DNA of 64,000 nt from Cymbomonas tetramitiformis (GCA_001247695.2 LGRX02027184.1:1-64000), one strand, 5' to 3'; positions 29,928 through 40,805 are shown, counted from the first letter of the stretch. The notes: a model not told the origin generated them from the sequence alone. Program-made: numbers and translations.

Positions 29928-30290
29928 GTGTCGCTGCGGGATTGCGCGCAGGTCACAGATGCAAGCCGGAAGGCCGCTGATGACAATTGGCGAGCAAACG
30001 ATGAGAATCGGACGGCTGCTGATGCACACCAGGAAGTTGTGGATGAGAAACAGGAGGCTGTTAATGATAGCGCAGCTGCAGCGCCGGGAGTTTGGCCTGC
30101 TCTAGTAGATCTGCTGGAGCTGGTTCCGTATGCTCACCGTCCAACACCCATCAGCGAATTATGCGGCCGCATGCGAGAGAGCGGCTCTTCGGGCGGGGTT
30201 CCGATGGCCCCCCGGGTGCTGGAGGAGCGTTTGCAGCGGTGCCCTGAATTTTTCACGGTGTCTTCGTGTGCGACCACAGGATGTGCGCAG
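29928..30290 (+). CDS. Isolated phase-0 exon with winged-helix-like unit
   Basis: A 121-codon exon between GTTGCAG|GTG and GCGCAG|GTGAGG, phase 0 at both ends. The first half is a charged helix rich in Asp/Glu/Ala (coiled-coil-like). The second half, L-L-E-L-V-P-Y ... P-I-S-E-L ... V-L-E-E-R-L ... P-E-F-F-T-V-S-S-C, has the same layout as the end of exon 21137-21697. The two exons are phase-compatible, so they could belong to one gene with an ~8.2-kb intron filled by mobile DNA, or to duplicated genes. Flanking exons were not found. Confidence 0.45.
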
Positions 30291-31261
30291 GTGAGGCTCC
30301 TATCCGACGGGTCATACACTTGTAGTCTCGCTAGCAGATATCTGATGACTTCGGAACTCTATTGTCATTCACTGCTTCCACGTCCCGAGGCAAGAGCGCG
30401 GAGAACTGCTCGCCCTGCAGGTATATTGAGGGGACGGACGGCAGCCATGTCGTTGGTAGGTTTAATTTTGTGCACATTTTGTGGCTTTGGCGCGGATGGC
30501 CCGCAGGAGGACACCGGTATGTGCAGTCGGCATCGTGCGATAGGGTCAGGATACATGAGGCTCACTGCGTCCTTCAGTGAACCCGCATTCACTGTTTCTG
30601 GTTTGTGACGAGAACCTCGATCCGTGAGATCATTAGCATTCGAAGGGGGTTCATAGGTCTGCATCACGTGGCATGCCAGACTACTCCGGCCTCCGGTCTC
30701 CGGCCAAACCAGACTACTACCTTCCCAATTGTGACAGCCGGCCACCAGGTTTGAAGATGTAGCCGGCCACCAGGTTTGAAGATGTGGCACCTCGTTGTTT
30801 ACGGGAACGACCACAAGATGAATGTGGGTGCTGGGGTGTGGTTGTTGTTGTGGTACCTTTCTGGCGGGTGCTGCCTCTTGAAGAATAAGGCAGACTAGTC
30901 TGCTTTCTTTGCAAGGAGAGGCAGGGTGGGGTGAACGTCCCACTCTGTGTCCTCCCTTGATCTTTGCGGGGAGCGCCTCGGTGCCCGCTTCTGGTTTTTG
31001 CGTTCATGCATCTTCCAATGTCCGTCCATTGGTTTGCATTCATCAACCGACAGGTTCCATCCATTCATCGACTGTGAAGCCGCCGGGGGGCATGCCGGCA
31101 GGAATCGCTTACTCCGATACCCAGGATTCAGCACGCATTGAGTTGCGCACAGTTGCGCAGTCTCGCGCTTTCGGCAGTGATTGGTACATACATCTATCCA
31201 TCCATCCATGCCGTTTTGCATTGGTTTAGGTGTGTTCGTTGGTGGTATCTTGGCACAGCTC

Positions 31262-31556
31262 CACCCTGTTCTTGAATGCTCTTACATCCACTGGGATGAT
31301 GGTGGGCTGGTTTTTGCCGGCTGATCTCATGCCATTCAGTGTGTGTGTGCCGTTACCCAGAGACCAACAATTGTTGGGCGATGATCGGTCACATTGTATC
31401 ATCTTTCCATGCTGCGTTGCATCTGGGTTGGGAATACGTATGAGTTGGTGGTATCTTGTCACGGCCCGCCCTACTCCTGATTTGCTTCTCACATCCACTG
31501 GGATGATGGTGGGCGGGCTTTTGTTGGCTGATCGCATGCCATTCTGTGTGTGCCAT
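31262..31556. repeat. ~200-bp tandem duplication
   Basis: The segment from ACATCCACTGGGATGATGGT to ATGCCATTC...GTGTGTGCC occurs at about 31284-31350 and again at about 31491-31556. Intervening sequence is also similar in part. Confidence 0.75.
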
Positions 31557-31559
31557 CAA

Positions 31560-32705
31560 TGAGCTGCCTCCGTGTCTCGTGTAATAGGTATTGAGATTAC
31601 CAACCATCCATGGCAATGCAATGACTGCTCACAGCATCGCGGTATGCATGTGCGACTCGGTGATGTGGATGAGGAAAAACAGCGAGGCCGACACTTCAGA
31701 AAAGAACAATCCAGTGAAGAATGAGACACTGCATATTCTGTGAGGTTTGTGTTTAATGAAGAAACAAATCAGCCACTTTGTAGGTTACTGTTTGCAGCAA
31801 GCATACAAACATGCAGTTGTAGCATGATCTGGTACCACTTTGTTGATGGTAAGTATATTTCTCAAATGATAAGTGGACTTTAAGGGCCGGCTCTAGGACG
31901 TATCACTTTGGTTCAAAGACCGTGTGGCTGCTGCTATAAGTTAATCGCGCTACAACCTTGATGTGCTATGCCAGATGATGTGGCACATATGCCATAGTGG
32001 CGACGTCCTCTGACGACGTGTGTAATGTGTGCCTCGCTCAAGCTGGGAGAAGCACCAACTATTAAGTCACACAGAGCTGACTATCGGACGTCTTGGAGTG
32101 TGGAACAGCATGCTGCAAGTGCGTTGTGGTGAGTCAGGGTTGATTTATTCAACACACGTTTGATAGGTAAAAAGTTGTCTCTTATTGGGCGGGTAGTATA
32201 ATAGGAGGTTGTTTCAAAACAATTACTTGCTCTTGGGGATCGGGGGCTTGGGCCTTTATGCCGAACAACGATCGGGCGGGGAGGTTTTGGGGCTGCGGCG
32301 CCGATAAATTTCAAAAACGGAATTACTCTTCGTTATTTTGTGCTACAATATTCGACTGCAATACAATGCATGCCACATTGTTTAAGAATGAAGGTGTATA
32401 GTACTTGGCGATATACAATGACGATGGGGAGTTTTGGTGTTAAGCAGGTGTATGTAATATGTCCCGCAGCGTCGTTTAGTACAAGAATAAAACACGTGTC
32501 CGATCGACTTTAGGAAACTCAGCAGATAAGAAATCGTCACGCTAAGTTCGTATCTACCAGTGTTTCATGTCGAGACTAAGGAAAAATCGACGCTGCGCGC
32601 GACAAATATGGCACCGTCCGATAAAAAAATAGGACGCTAGAGACGAAAACCTGGGACCGTCGGATTAATCGACGAGCGCTAGCGAAATTTTACTTTTCTC
32701 TTGTA
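31560..32705. other. Gene-free stretch
   Basis: AT-rich, no convincing exon. Its right end is a good 3' splice site, CTTTTCTCTTGTAG at 32705. Confidence 0.5.
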
Positions 32706-33088
32706 GACCGCGACTTACTGTACCTGCGGCTGCGCTTCGAGCGCCGCTACAGCTCCGGAAGGTCCTATGGTGGCCTCGCCGCGGAGATCAGGGTGTGGGG
32801 CGCGCACACGTACACGGACGTCGCTGAGACGCGCCTGGCGCCCATGGCCCGCGCGCCGTTGCCTATGCGCACCGGGCGGCGCCGGGCACGCACCTCCTCC
32901 CACATACGCGGGCCCGCCGCGCCTCGTCGTTCGGCACGGCGCCCGTGGGTCTGGAAGAGGGCGCCGACTATTGGGCCACGGTCGGGGTGCACAACGTGAA
33001 GCACCTGCAGAGCGCGCAGCTCACGTGCCCCGGCTCCTCCATCGTGCACACGTTCACGGAGCCGGTGTCTCCGCGGTTGCCGCCGTAG
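32706..33088 (+). pseudogene. Fibronectin-III-like exon remnant
   Basis: Starts directly after TTGTAG. The first frame reads R-D-L-L-Y-L-R-L-R-F ... W-G-A-H-T-Y-T-D-V. After a frame change near 32880-32930 another frame gives G-L-E-E-G-A-D-Y-W-A-T-V-G-V-H-N and L-Q-S-A-Q, then T-E-P and a stop at 33086-33088. The pattern L-E-x-G-x-x-Y-x-A-x-V-x-x-x-N...L-x-S is the end of fibronectin-III-type repeats in large secreted or surface proteins of algae and protists. The frame break and the premature stop argue for a dead exon. Confidence 0.4.
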
Positions 33089-33119
33089 TATGGGCCGGCA
33101 ACGACAACCGGTACGACAT

Positions 33120-33357
33120 TGGGGATGAGAGGTGCAAAAGAGGAAGAGGGCAAGGCTTCGAGGAGTGTCGCACCAGCTGGGGCGCCTGCTAGCACAGCTG
33201 GGCCTCGTCCACCACCGCGACCTGCACCCCACAAACGTCCACGGTCGCTTGGCTCACGCACTCCGCACTACCGGAACCCAAGCCAAGCGCTGAGATTTGG
33301 AGGGGGGATGAGAGATGCAAGAGAGGAAGAGGGCAGGGCTTCGAGAAGGGTTGTGCC
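33120..33357. repeat. Diverged direct repeat preceding minisatellite D
   Basis: GGGGATGAGAGGTGCAAAAG...GGCAAGGCTTCGAGGAG near 33119-33164 returns as GGGGATGAGAGATGCAAGAG...GGCAGGGCTTCGAGAAG near 33304-33346. No gene identified. Confidence 0.6.
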
Positions 33358-33631
33358 GCATGGAGTGCCACGGGCTGGCGCGGTTCACACGCATCAAGTG
33401 GCGCGGGCTAGTGCGGTACGGGCGCATGGAGTGCCACGGGCTGGTGCAGTTGTGACGCATGAAGTGCCACGGGCTTGCGCAGTTCACACGCATGGAGTGC
33501 CACGGGCTGGCGCGGTTCACACGTATGGAGTGCCACGGGCTCATGCATTTGAGACGCGTGGAGTGTCACGGGCTCATGCATTTGAGACGCATGGAGTGCC
33601 ACGGGCTGGCGCGGTTCACACGCATCAAGTG
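33358..33631. repeat. 33-bp minisatellite D, left block
   Basis: About eight units of 33 bp, type CATGGAGTGCCACGGGCTGG plus CGCGGTTCACACG. The block ends with GCATCAAGTG at 33622-33631. Confidence 0.9.
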
Positions 33632-34149
33632 GTAGCATAATGATTCAGGAATAGAAAAGTGCATAATGAAGAATATAAATTATGTCCTGTTTTTGGGGAA
33701 TATATCATATGTCACATGTCATCGAGCCATGCCATCTATCGTTTGTACTATGAACTATCACTAGGTACCCCGGAGGTACAAGCGCAAGCGGTTCAGCGTG
33801 TGCAATATTTTGCGTCTGGCACGCCCCCTTCTTCTAAACAATTTTTTGCATGTAGCATGAAGCATAATTTTTTCCACCATTCGATTCTAAAGCGTTTGTA
33901 TTCATTAGGTGAATACCTTTCGTTTGAGCTATCGATTGGCCCCATCCGCAACCGCATCAGCTTAGCCTTCGTGACTGCAAGCTAAGTTGGTGCGGTGTGA
34001 GATGGTTTCAACCACTTGCGTCTTTGCATAATAGGGGTATTCGTGAGAATCTTCTCACGAAACTTGGCAGTGATATTGTTCATATCAATATCAGTGCACC
34101 CTCAAGAGCATATGGCAAGCCGTTAAGTATATTAAAGACGGCCGCGTGC

Positions 34150-35030
34150 TGGCATGATGCCTTTTGGGTTTGAAACCCAAACCCAAACATGCCAAACAGC
34201 GAAGGGCTTCCCATGAGTTCCAGCGCACGTAACTTTGCAAAATATATTGATAAGATGTATATATTTCACTTTTCTGAAGTGCAAGGTTTGCGATAGCTTG
34301 TGCGCGAAGTTAACATATTATTTCTTTGACCCAGATTTATGAGTTTGTATATCACGCTAAAATCTGTGTCAAAGAAATAGTTATACCATTTTGCGCACAG
34401 ACTTTCTTAGACCTTGTGCTTCGAATATATCAAAGATAAATATCTTGGCAATATTTCTACGCAGTTACGTGCGCTAGAACGCACGGGAAGCCCTTCGCTG
34501 TTTAGCATGTATTGGGTTTGGAAACATTCGAACCCAAGCCCAATAGATCTGCCAAAGAAATAAATTGATGGTTTTGCCAACAAGTTATCTCAAACCTTGA
34601 GCTTCTGAGAACTGAAAGATATGTGTCTTGTAAATATTTGTGCATAGTTTCGCGCGCTATAACGCACGGGAATTACTTTTCAGTTTGGCATGTATTGGGT
34701 TTGGGCAAACTCGAACACAAACCCAATAAATCTGCCAAAGAAATAAATTGATGGCTTCGTGCACAAGGCTTTTGAGGCCTTGGGCCTTTGGCAACTAAAA
34801 GATATATATCTTGGTAATACTTTTGCAAAGTTACGTGCGCTGGAACTCACGGGAAGCCCTTTGCTGTTTGGCATGTTTGGGTTTGGGTTTGCATGTACCC
34901 AAACCCATGATGTGTAGCACGCGTTTTGCGCATAGCTTACATCAGAGGTTGTGCGTTTGAGGATGCACCAATATTGCTGTTAGCAATATTGGTGCCAAGT
35001 ATCGTGCGCTAGAACGCACGAGAACCCCTC
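34150..35030. repeat. ~180-bp satellite with one inverted unit (foldback 2)
   Basis: The words GTGCGCTAGAACGCACGGGA, TGTTTGGCATGTATTGGGTT and TGCCAAAGAAATAAATTGAT recur at spacings of about 170-184 bp (GCGCTAGAAC positions near 34470, 34652, 34836, 35006). One unit at about 34170-34330 is inverted relative to 34345-34530, giving a large potential stem. Confidence 0.75.
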
Positions 35031-35379
35031 CTCTGTTTGAGTTTTGATGCGATGTGCATGAAAGTTATAAGGGCCTCTCAGCTTAGCTCGCAGTCGCGAC
35101 TGCAAACTGAGCTGATGCGGCCACGGATCGGCTCAGTCAAGAGCTCAAAAAACTCCTACCTAGGAGTCTAAATGATATATCTATGTGCGTTACGAACGTT
35201 GGAAAATGTTTTCATAATCTAATTTACTCGCAAACAGTATGGGGAATGGGGTATACATACGTGCAGTGAAGCCTTAATTTAATATTCACGGCCGTGAATT
35301 CCAGATTCGGGAGGGCGTAAACCGTACGTTTATGTGAGAACTGAAGTCGGCTTGGTTGCAAAGACCTGTCTGGTATTTT

Positions 35380-35890
35380 CTCTAAGTATTTTCAGACGTG
35401 TTCCCAAAGTGACCAAAAACCGAACGATCGGCGATCGAACGGTTTTTGGTCACTTTGGGAGTGAGATCGTGAGTTCAGGCTTGGTGACAACACGCGAAAC
35501 AACACTGAGTATTTTCAGACGTGTTCCCAAAGTGACCAAAAACCGAACGATCGGCGATCGAACGGTTTTTGGTCACTTTGGGAGTGAGATCGTGAGTTTA
35601 GGCTTGGTGACAACACGCGAGACAACACTGAGTATTTTCAGACGTGTTCCCAAAGTGACCAAAGACCGAACGATCGGCGATCGAACGGTTTTTGGTCACT
35701 TTGGGAGTGAGATCGTGAGTTTAGGCTTGGTGACAACACGCGACGACGCGAGACAACACTGAGTATTTTCAGACGTGTTCCCAAAGTGACCAAAAACCGA
35801 ACGATCGGCGATCGAACGGTTTTTGGTCACTTTAGGAGTGAGATCGTGAGTTTCTAAGGCTTGGTGACAACACACGAGACAACACTAAGT
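35380..35890. repeat. 123-bp satellite of perfect hairpins (foldback 2)
   Basis: Four units of about 123 bp (41 codons, so an open frame 35334-35762 runs through three of them). Each contains CCCAAAGTGACCAAAAACCG and its exact complement 17 bp later, a 20-bp stem; one copy has a single change (AAAGACCG) and the last has CTTTAGG. The loop carries two GATCG words. Confidence 0.9.
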
Positions 35891-36604
35891 ATTACAGTCT
35901 GAAAATACTCACTGTCTGATTTGTTAAATATGAAATTTTACCTAAAGGCGGAAGGCTTTCTCTCCGGGAGTTTGCCCCTGTCCAGCGAAATAAAGATCTC
36001 TAAGCTTGTATACTAATCTGAGTAATCTTTTGCTTCAAAATATTATCACATATTCCTACTTAGTATGTGGGTACCCGTTTCGCAAAGAATGAAAACCCAT
36101 AGCGCAACTATTGCGGGTTTCAAATTCCTTAAATCCCACCCGCTTCCGCCAAATGAACGCGTCAGCCCACAACGAGATGTGTGGTTGACCGTTCAGTCTG
36201 TGCAATTTGTTTAGGGAAAACAACGCATACGAAATACTATTTTTTGCTGACGCTTCCCTCATCCGTTGCCCGGGCTCTCTTGCAAACGAGCGCGCGAATG
36301 AGGGAAGAAACGCCTAGCGGAAACGTGGACGCGGTTGGCATCCGCGTTTCCGCTAGAGGTGAAATTGCACTGCCAAACGGCCAGTATGTGTTCATTATGC
36401 TTATATGATATGCGTGATATGTTCATGCTGTGCAGGATGCGTCCCTGTTGGGCGTGAGTCGAGTTGGCTGGCTCGAATCACGCCCATTACCCCGGCCCTC
36501 ACAAGAACCGTCCAGCATCCTAGATTCCGAACGGATCTTGCTTCCAACCCTTTCTAATTTAAGCAGAATTGCCTGCACACTCGGTATCGTGGTCTACAGG
36601 AACT

Positions 36605-36790
36605 CGCGTAGAATCACGTATCTGACAGTTCAATGAAAGCCACGTACCTGGTTCACTGAAAGCCCCGTATCGGGTTCAACAAAAGCCACTGCGTATCTGG
36701 TTCAACGAAAGCCCTGTATCTAGTTCAATGAAAGCCCCGTATCTGGTTCAACGAAAGCCCCGTATCTGGTTCATTGAAAGCCCCGTAATC
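36605..36790. repeat. ~23-bp tandem repeat (foldback 2)
   Basis: About seven units of the type CTGGTTCAACGAAAGCCCCG plus TAT, with small length changes. Confidence 0.8.
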
Positions 36791-37185
36791 TTGCTTGCGC
36801 AAAAAAAGTTGTTCCTAACACTTATTATGTAGTCAACTGTACAAGGGAACCGTGGAAAGCAAGGGCAACGCACCTTTCATTTTTTATGGAGAATCTTTTA
36901 CCCTGTCCTCTTTCTTGAATAGAGGACAATAAAATGCATATCATCAGTGTGTTCAATAGTACAACGATACCCGCCGTTGTCGCAAGAAAGGCACACCCTG
37001 CCGTACTTTTTCGGAGGCTTCCTCATGTTTGCAATCACCAAGTGAACAGAGGTGGGGTGGGGGCAAAATAATACAAACGGTGATATTACACGCATGTGCT
37101 TGTGTCACAAATTTATTCCCCAAAAACAAGACATAATTTCTATTCCCCATTATGCACTTTTCTATTCCTCGATAACCATTTTCCC

Positions 37186-37432
37186 GCATCAAGTGCCACG
37201 GGCTGGTGCGGTTCTGACTCATGGAGTGCCACGGGCTCGGGCATTTGAGACGCATGGAGTGCCACGGGCTCGTGTATTTTAGACGCATGGAGTGCCACGG
37301 GATGGCGCGGTTCGGGCGCATGAAGCGCCACGGGCTGGTGCAGTTGTGGCGCATGAAGTGCCACCACGGGCTGGCGCGGTTCACACGCATGGAGTGCCAC
37401 GGACTGGTGCGTTTGAGACGCATAAAGTGCCA
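37186..37432. repeat. 33-bp minisatellite D, right block
   Basis: About seven units identical in type and orientation to 33358-33631, beginning with the duplicated GCATCAAGTG. Ends at a MITE-like hairpin. Confidence 0.9.
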
Positions 37433-37668
37433 GGGGGGGCGAACATTGCTTTGGGGGAGGGGCCCCAATTCCGACAAGGATTTTGCCCCCCTAGCATCTT
37501 AACGTCTAGGGGCTACCCCCTAGCAATTTATCCCCCTAAGAGTTCCCTTAAGTGTGGGTAGACCCTCCATAGCAACACGCTTTAACGCCTAGGGGGTTGA
37601 GCCCCCCCGCTTACCAAGACGCTGTCCGGAATTGGGGCCTCCCCCCCGGAACAATGTCCCCCCCCTAA
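37433..37668. mobile_element. MITE-like hairpin element
   Basis: A ~235-bp segment with terminal inverted repeats of about 45 bp: left GGGGGGGCGAACATTGCTTT...GGCCCCAATTCCG, right CGGAATTGGGGCC...GGAACAATGTCCCCCCCC. No coding capacity. Target duplication not resolved because of the G/C tracts. Confidence 0.5.
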
Positions 37669-37671
37669 TAG

Positions 37672-38890
37672 TACATTTTATTAGCTCAAAATGACGGCGG
37701 GGATGTTCTCTTTCACACATGCGTTAACAACATTGGGACGCTCGAGATCATCGGCGAGAATTTGGGCTACTATTCAAGAGAGTGTGAAAATTTGTGGAAT
37801 TTCCAAGGAATTTTGGGTGTTTACATACCCATGTTACTTCGATCGATATTTCGAGGGTCAAGATGAACTCGGATGAAAGTTTTGACAAGACACTGCAGAA
37901 AGAGCAGCTCGAGATCTTGACAACATAGGTGTTCGATTTTTCAACGCCCTTCTCATGCCGCTCACATTGTACAATTTTCTTATGTTGGCTGCAGCCAACA
38001 TACGGAGCATTTAGTATTTAGCGATCATACCCCAACTCTAGGGCACAATTATGCAAGCCCCCATGGGTGTAAGAAGGTATACCACGTATTGACAATTTTT
38101 CAAAGGCCTGGTAGCCCTTCAAACAATATTGCTTTGGAGCAATATGTATCCGTTAACCATGAGTAATATGCTTCGGAACTTTGGGTTTTATGTTGGCTGC
38201 AGCCAACATAAAGATGGGTAAGAGACAAAATGTTTCGTTTACTTCGATAGCCGTTGCTCTCGTGTCGTTGGCTTTGCATAGGTGCGAAAAATGGAAGAGG
38301 TGGGGGGCATACAATGATGCGAATATACATAATGCCGAAGATATGCAAATATTACTGTAAGCGTAGGCGTAATAGAACTCACGGAGTATAATGCAAACTA
38401 TTCATTATTTGGATGTCCTAATATATATGCATGTTATATGTGTGTGTGTGTGAGCTCGCGCGCGTGTGTATGTGTGTGTGTATGTGTATTTGTTCAACAT
38501 ATCAAAACTGTATCGAAGGTAAATGTCTATTACCCAAAGTTGGGGTTCCCCAACTTAAAGGGGGTTTAAGTAATATAAACCCAACTTAATTCCGATGGCG
38601 CTATCGAGAGTTGTAGGTACCGGATGCTATATTTTATTAGCTCAAAATAACGGCGAAAATGTCCTCTTTCGCACACGTATATGCATTATTAGGCAACTCC
38701 AATTTATCGGTGAGAAAATGGGGGATTGTGCGAGGGGGTGCAAAATGGTGTGGTACTTTAAAGGATTTCTTTTGTGGTTTTTATACCCATGCTACTTCAA
38801 CGCATATTTTGAGGGTCAAGATGACCTCGAATCAAAATTTTGGCACGACATTAGGGAAAGAGCAACTCGAGAACGTGCCGACATAGGTCT
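37672..38890. repeat. Diverged ~260-bp direct duplication with coding-like core
   Basis: 37672-37930 and 38628-38890 are alignable throughout (TTTTATTAGCTCAAAAT, TACCCATG(T/C)TACTTC, GAGGGTCAAGATGA). In one frame both give Y-P-C-Y-F and Y-F-E-G-Q-D-x-L, so the change pattern keeps a short peptide. Between them lie two copies of a 22-bp perfect palindrome (left half TATGTTGGCTG) near 37980 and 38189. Confidence 0.6.
38440..38495. repeat. GT microsatellite
   Basis: Interrupted (GT)n with a GCGCGCG core. Confidence 0.85.
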
Positions 38891-39034
38891 CCAAAAATAT
38901 TATAAATCCTTCGAGCGTTATAGATGAGCGTTGTGCCATAGCACGCGACGCCTCGCCAATCGGAAAACTGGAATGAGCGGAGGACGCCATACCACGCAAA
39001 CGTTTTCAGCATTTCACGTTACGTGCTCCCAACA

Positions 39035-40366
39035 ATGTCTGCGGAGCGCATCTCGCTTGCCAGTCGCCTTCGCGCTGCCCGACCCACGGGCGGGGCTTCC
39101 CCTACCCCCAGTGCCTCCAGTCCGTCTGGGGATTCGTCTGGCGAACCGGTGGTGCCCATGTCGACGCTGATCACCCGCCCTACGCCGGTGTCACGTTCAC
39201 CCACTACTGTCGAGTTCCATCACAACAGCGGAGTATGGACATCCACGCCTGTACGAGCCTCTCAACGTGCTGAATTCACTGAGAAATTGGACTACGCCTT
39301 CGCTTATGGGGAGGAGCTGGCCAAGCTTCTTCGCTCCCATGGATTCAAGTCGAACGTGGGCCTCTCTTTGGATGGACCTGATTCCGAGACTGACTTCGCC
39401 GTCCTGTTGGCGAACACGTCCCACGTCTTCGGTCCTATCTCCCGCGACGAGGTCTTCAAACTTCTGGATCTGGACTTCGAGTACGAGTCCTACCACTACA
39501 CCATCAACGAGCTTATTTTCACCGTGCTCCCCACTGTACTTCGCGGCATGGCGCTCTCCCTCTACGAGGAGTCCGCCGAGATTTTCCCGCACGACGGGCG
39601 CTGCGCTTTACAGCGCCTTCGCTACCAGGTGGAGGGCATTGGCGACCCCGACACCCATCGTTTCTGGGTCCGCCTTCGCTCGACTGTGATCGACGAGACC
39701 ATCGAGCCCGCCCCCCAACTGGCTGTCGTGCGCACCCTCGCGGACAAGCATCGCCGGTTGCACCCTGACTACTCCGACCGCAGCCTGGTGGAGGACCTGT
39801 ACACCGTCCTCCGATCGTCCGCGGCCAAGTCCCCCTACGTCACACCTTTATATCTGGTGGTGCTGCGCGAGCTTAGCACCAGCCACAACTTCACTTTCGC
39901 CTCCCTCACCCTGCGGCTTGGTAAGATCTTCCGTGATGAGTCCGCCCTTGCCCGACTCTCCGCGCCTGCCTTGCCTGCGTCTGGTGGTGCTACCCGCACC
40001 GGTGGTGGTGGCGGGAGGGAGCCTGCCGGGTCCTTCAATGCCCTCGGCAGGCGCAAGTTCATCCCGCCCGAGGGGACTTGGAAGAAGAACGAGACGGGCG
40101 GGTGCTACCTCGTCTGGGACGGCACCGGCATGCCGTGCGTGACGTGCTTCCGCCTGTGGGCCGTCACGACCGGCCACATGGACACCGACGGCATCTGCCC
40201 CTACGTGTGCGTTCAGGCGTTCGCACCAGGGCGTGCTCTCGCCCTCGCTCCTCGTGCTCCACCCAAGCCCCCATTCCATGTCCGCATGGCCGCCTTCGGA
40301 CGCGCCACAAGCCCACGCCCTCCGCGAGCTCGAGCCTGCACCGCGGGATGCGGCTCCTCCACCTGA
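39035..40366 (+). CDS. Gag-like protein of a retroelement
   Basis: 443 codons from the ATG at 39035 (AACAATGTC). A Ser/Pro-rich N-terminus of about 60 residues is followed by a fully helical region (residues about 75-300) with the layout of retroelement Gag: L-L-D-L-D-F-E, I-F-P-H-D-G-R-C-A-L, F-W-V-R-L-R, H-P-D-Y-S-D-R-S-L. The I-F-P-H-D-G-R-C-A-L block is alignable to L-F-P-G-D-G-K-I-A-L in the Gag of the copia element in this window. A Gly-rich linker then leads to a cysteine cluster (P-C-V-T-C ... H ... C near residues 368-388), a non-canonical zinc knuckle. The frame runs off after about 40230. Acidic sequence ending D-D-V-D-stop at 40521 and another block to 40739 lie in other frames, so the 3' part is broken. 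No Pol domain follows. Confidence 0.55.
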   Translation: MSAERISLASRLRAARPTGGASPTPSASSPSGDSSGEPVVPMSTLITRPTPVSRSPTTVEFHHNSGVWTSTPVRASQRAEFTEKLDYAFAYGEELAKLLRSHGFKSNVGLSLDGPDSETDFAVLLANTSHVFGPISRDEVFKLLDLDFEYESYHYTINELIFTVLPTVLRGMALSLYEESAEIFPHDGRCALQRLRYQVEGIGDPDTHRFWVRLRSTVIDETIEPAPQLAVVRTLADKHRRLHPDYSDRSLVEDLYTVLRSSAAKSPYVTPLYLVVLRELSTSHNFTFASLTLRLGKIFRDESALARLSAPALPASGGATRTGGGGGREPAGSFNALGRRKFIPPEGTWKKNETGGCYLVWDGTGMPCVTCFRLWAVTTGHMDTDGICPYVCVQAFAPGRALALAPRAPPKPPFHVRMAAFGRATSPRPPRARACTAGCGSST

Positions 40367-40739
40367 TGCGGCCGCCTTGTCTGTCCGTTTTTCGGTGGAG
40401 CCGCCTCCACATCGCGGCATCGACCCTCCCAGGGGGGGCACCCACGCCTTACAGCGACAGCGATGACGACGCACCTGCGGCGCTCTCCATCGTGCAGCAC
40501 GAGGACGATGACGTTGACTGACCGGCCTTTCGGTCCACCCCGTGGATTCCGTCCATCAACGCGCCTGGCAGCAACTCCAACTGAGCATCGAGTTCCACAT
40601 CGCCGCCAATCACGGGTGCCAACATGTGTGGGCCACAGTATGTGCATTAGACTTCAGCAAAGACTTCAAACCTTCGATGCCTGACTCCTTAGCCTATAGA
40701 TTGTTCCGGGCCAACGCCCGAGCGGGGATCCGCAACTAG
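40367..40739 (+). pseudogene. Frame-shifted continuation of the Gag-like gene
   Basis: One frame gives Asp-rich S-D-S-D-D-D-A-P-A-A and stops at 40521. A second (40542-40739) gives W-Q-Q-L-Q-L-S-I-E-F-H-I and ends at 40739. Both have coding character but different frames. Confidence 0.4.
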
Positions 40740-40805
40740 TTGGACTGAGAAAGGTCCCATTGGGCCTGTAACTATCTGTATGCTTTAGGGTTAGGGCTTT
40801 CTGGC

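Larger units (their letters stand above)
33632..37185. mobile_element. Foldback-type transposon 2 inserted in minisatellite D
   Basis: Terminal inverted repeats share AGGAATAGAAAAGTGCATAATG, spacer, AAATTATGTC(C/T)TGTTTTTGGGGAA (left 33632 to about 33705, right about 37110-37185). Both borders carry a perfect 10-bp duplication GCATCAAGTG (33622-33631, 37186-37195), in the 8-11 bp range typical of Mutator-like elements. The same 33-bp minisatellite in the same orientation lies on both sides. The 3.55-kb interior consists of three hairpin-rich satellites (34150-35030, 35380-35890, 36605-36790) and a near-palindrome at 36313-36356. No transposase was recognised; frames inside are short or repeat-derived. 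Confidence 0.8.

Noticed and set aside
33119..33640. Repeat protein on the plus strand
   Set aside because: Frame exists only because 33 bp is a multiple of three; it is minisatellite D.
35334..35762. 142-codon repeat protein
   Set aside because: Derived from the hairpin satellite; no start context, no paralogous protein recognised. Kept as a repeat with a note on the open frame.
40785..40800. Telomere repeat (TTTAGGGTTAGGG)
   Set aside because: Only two units; far too short to be more than chance.
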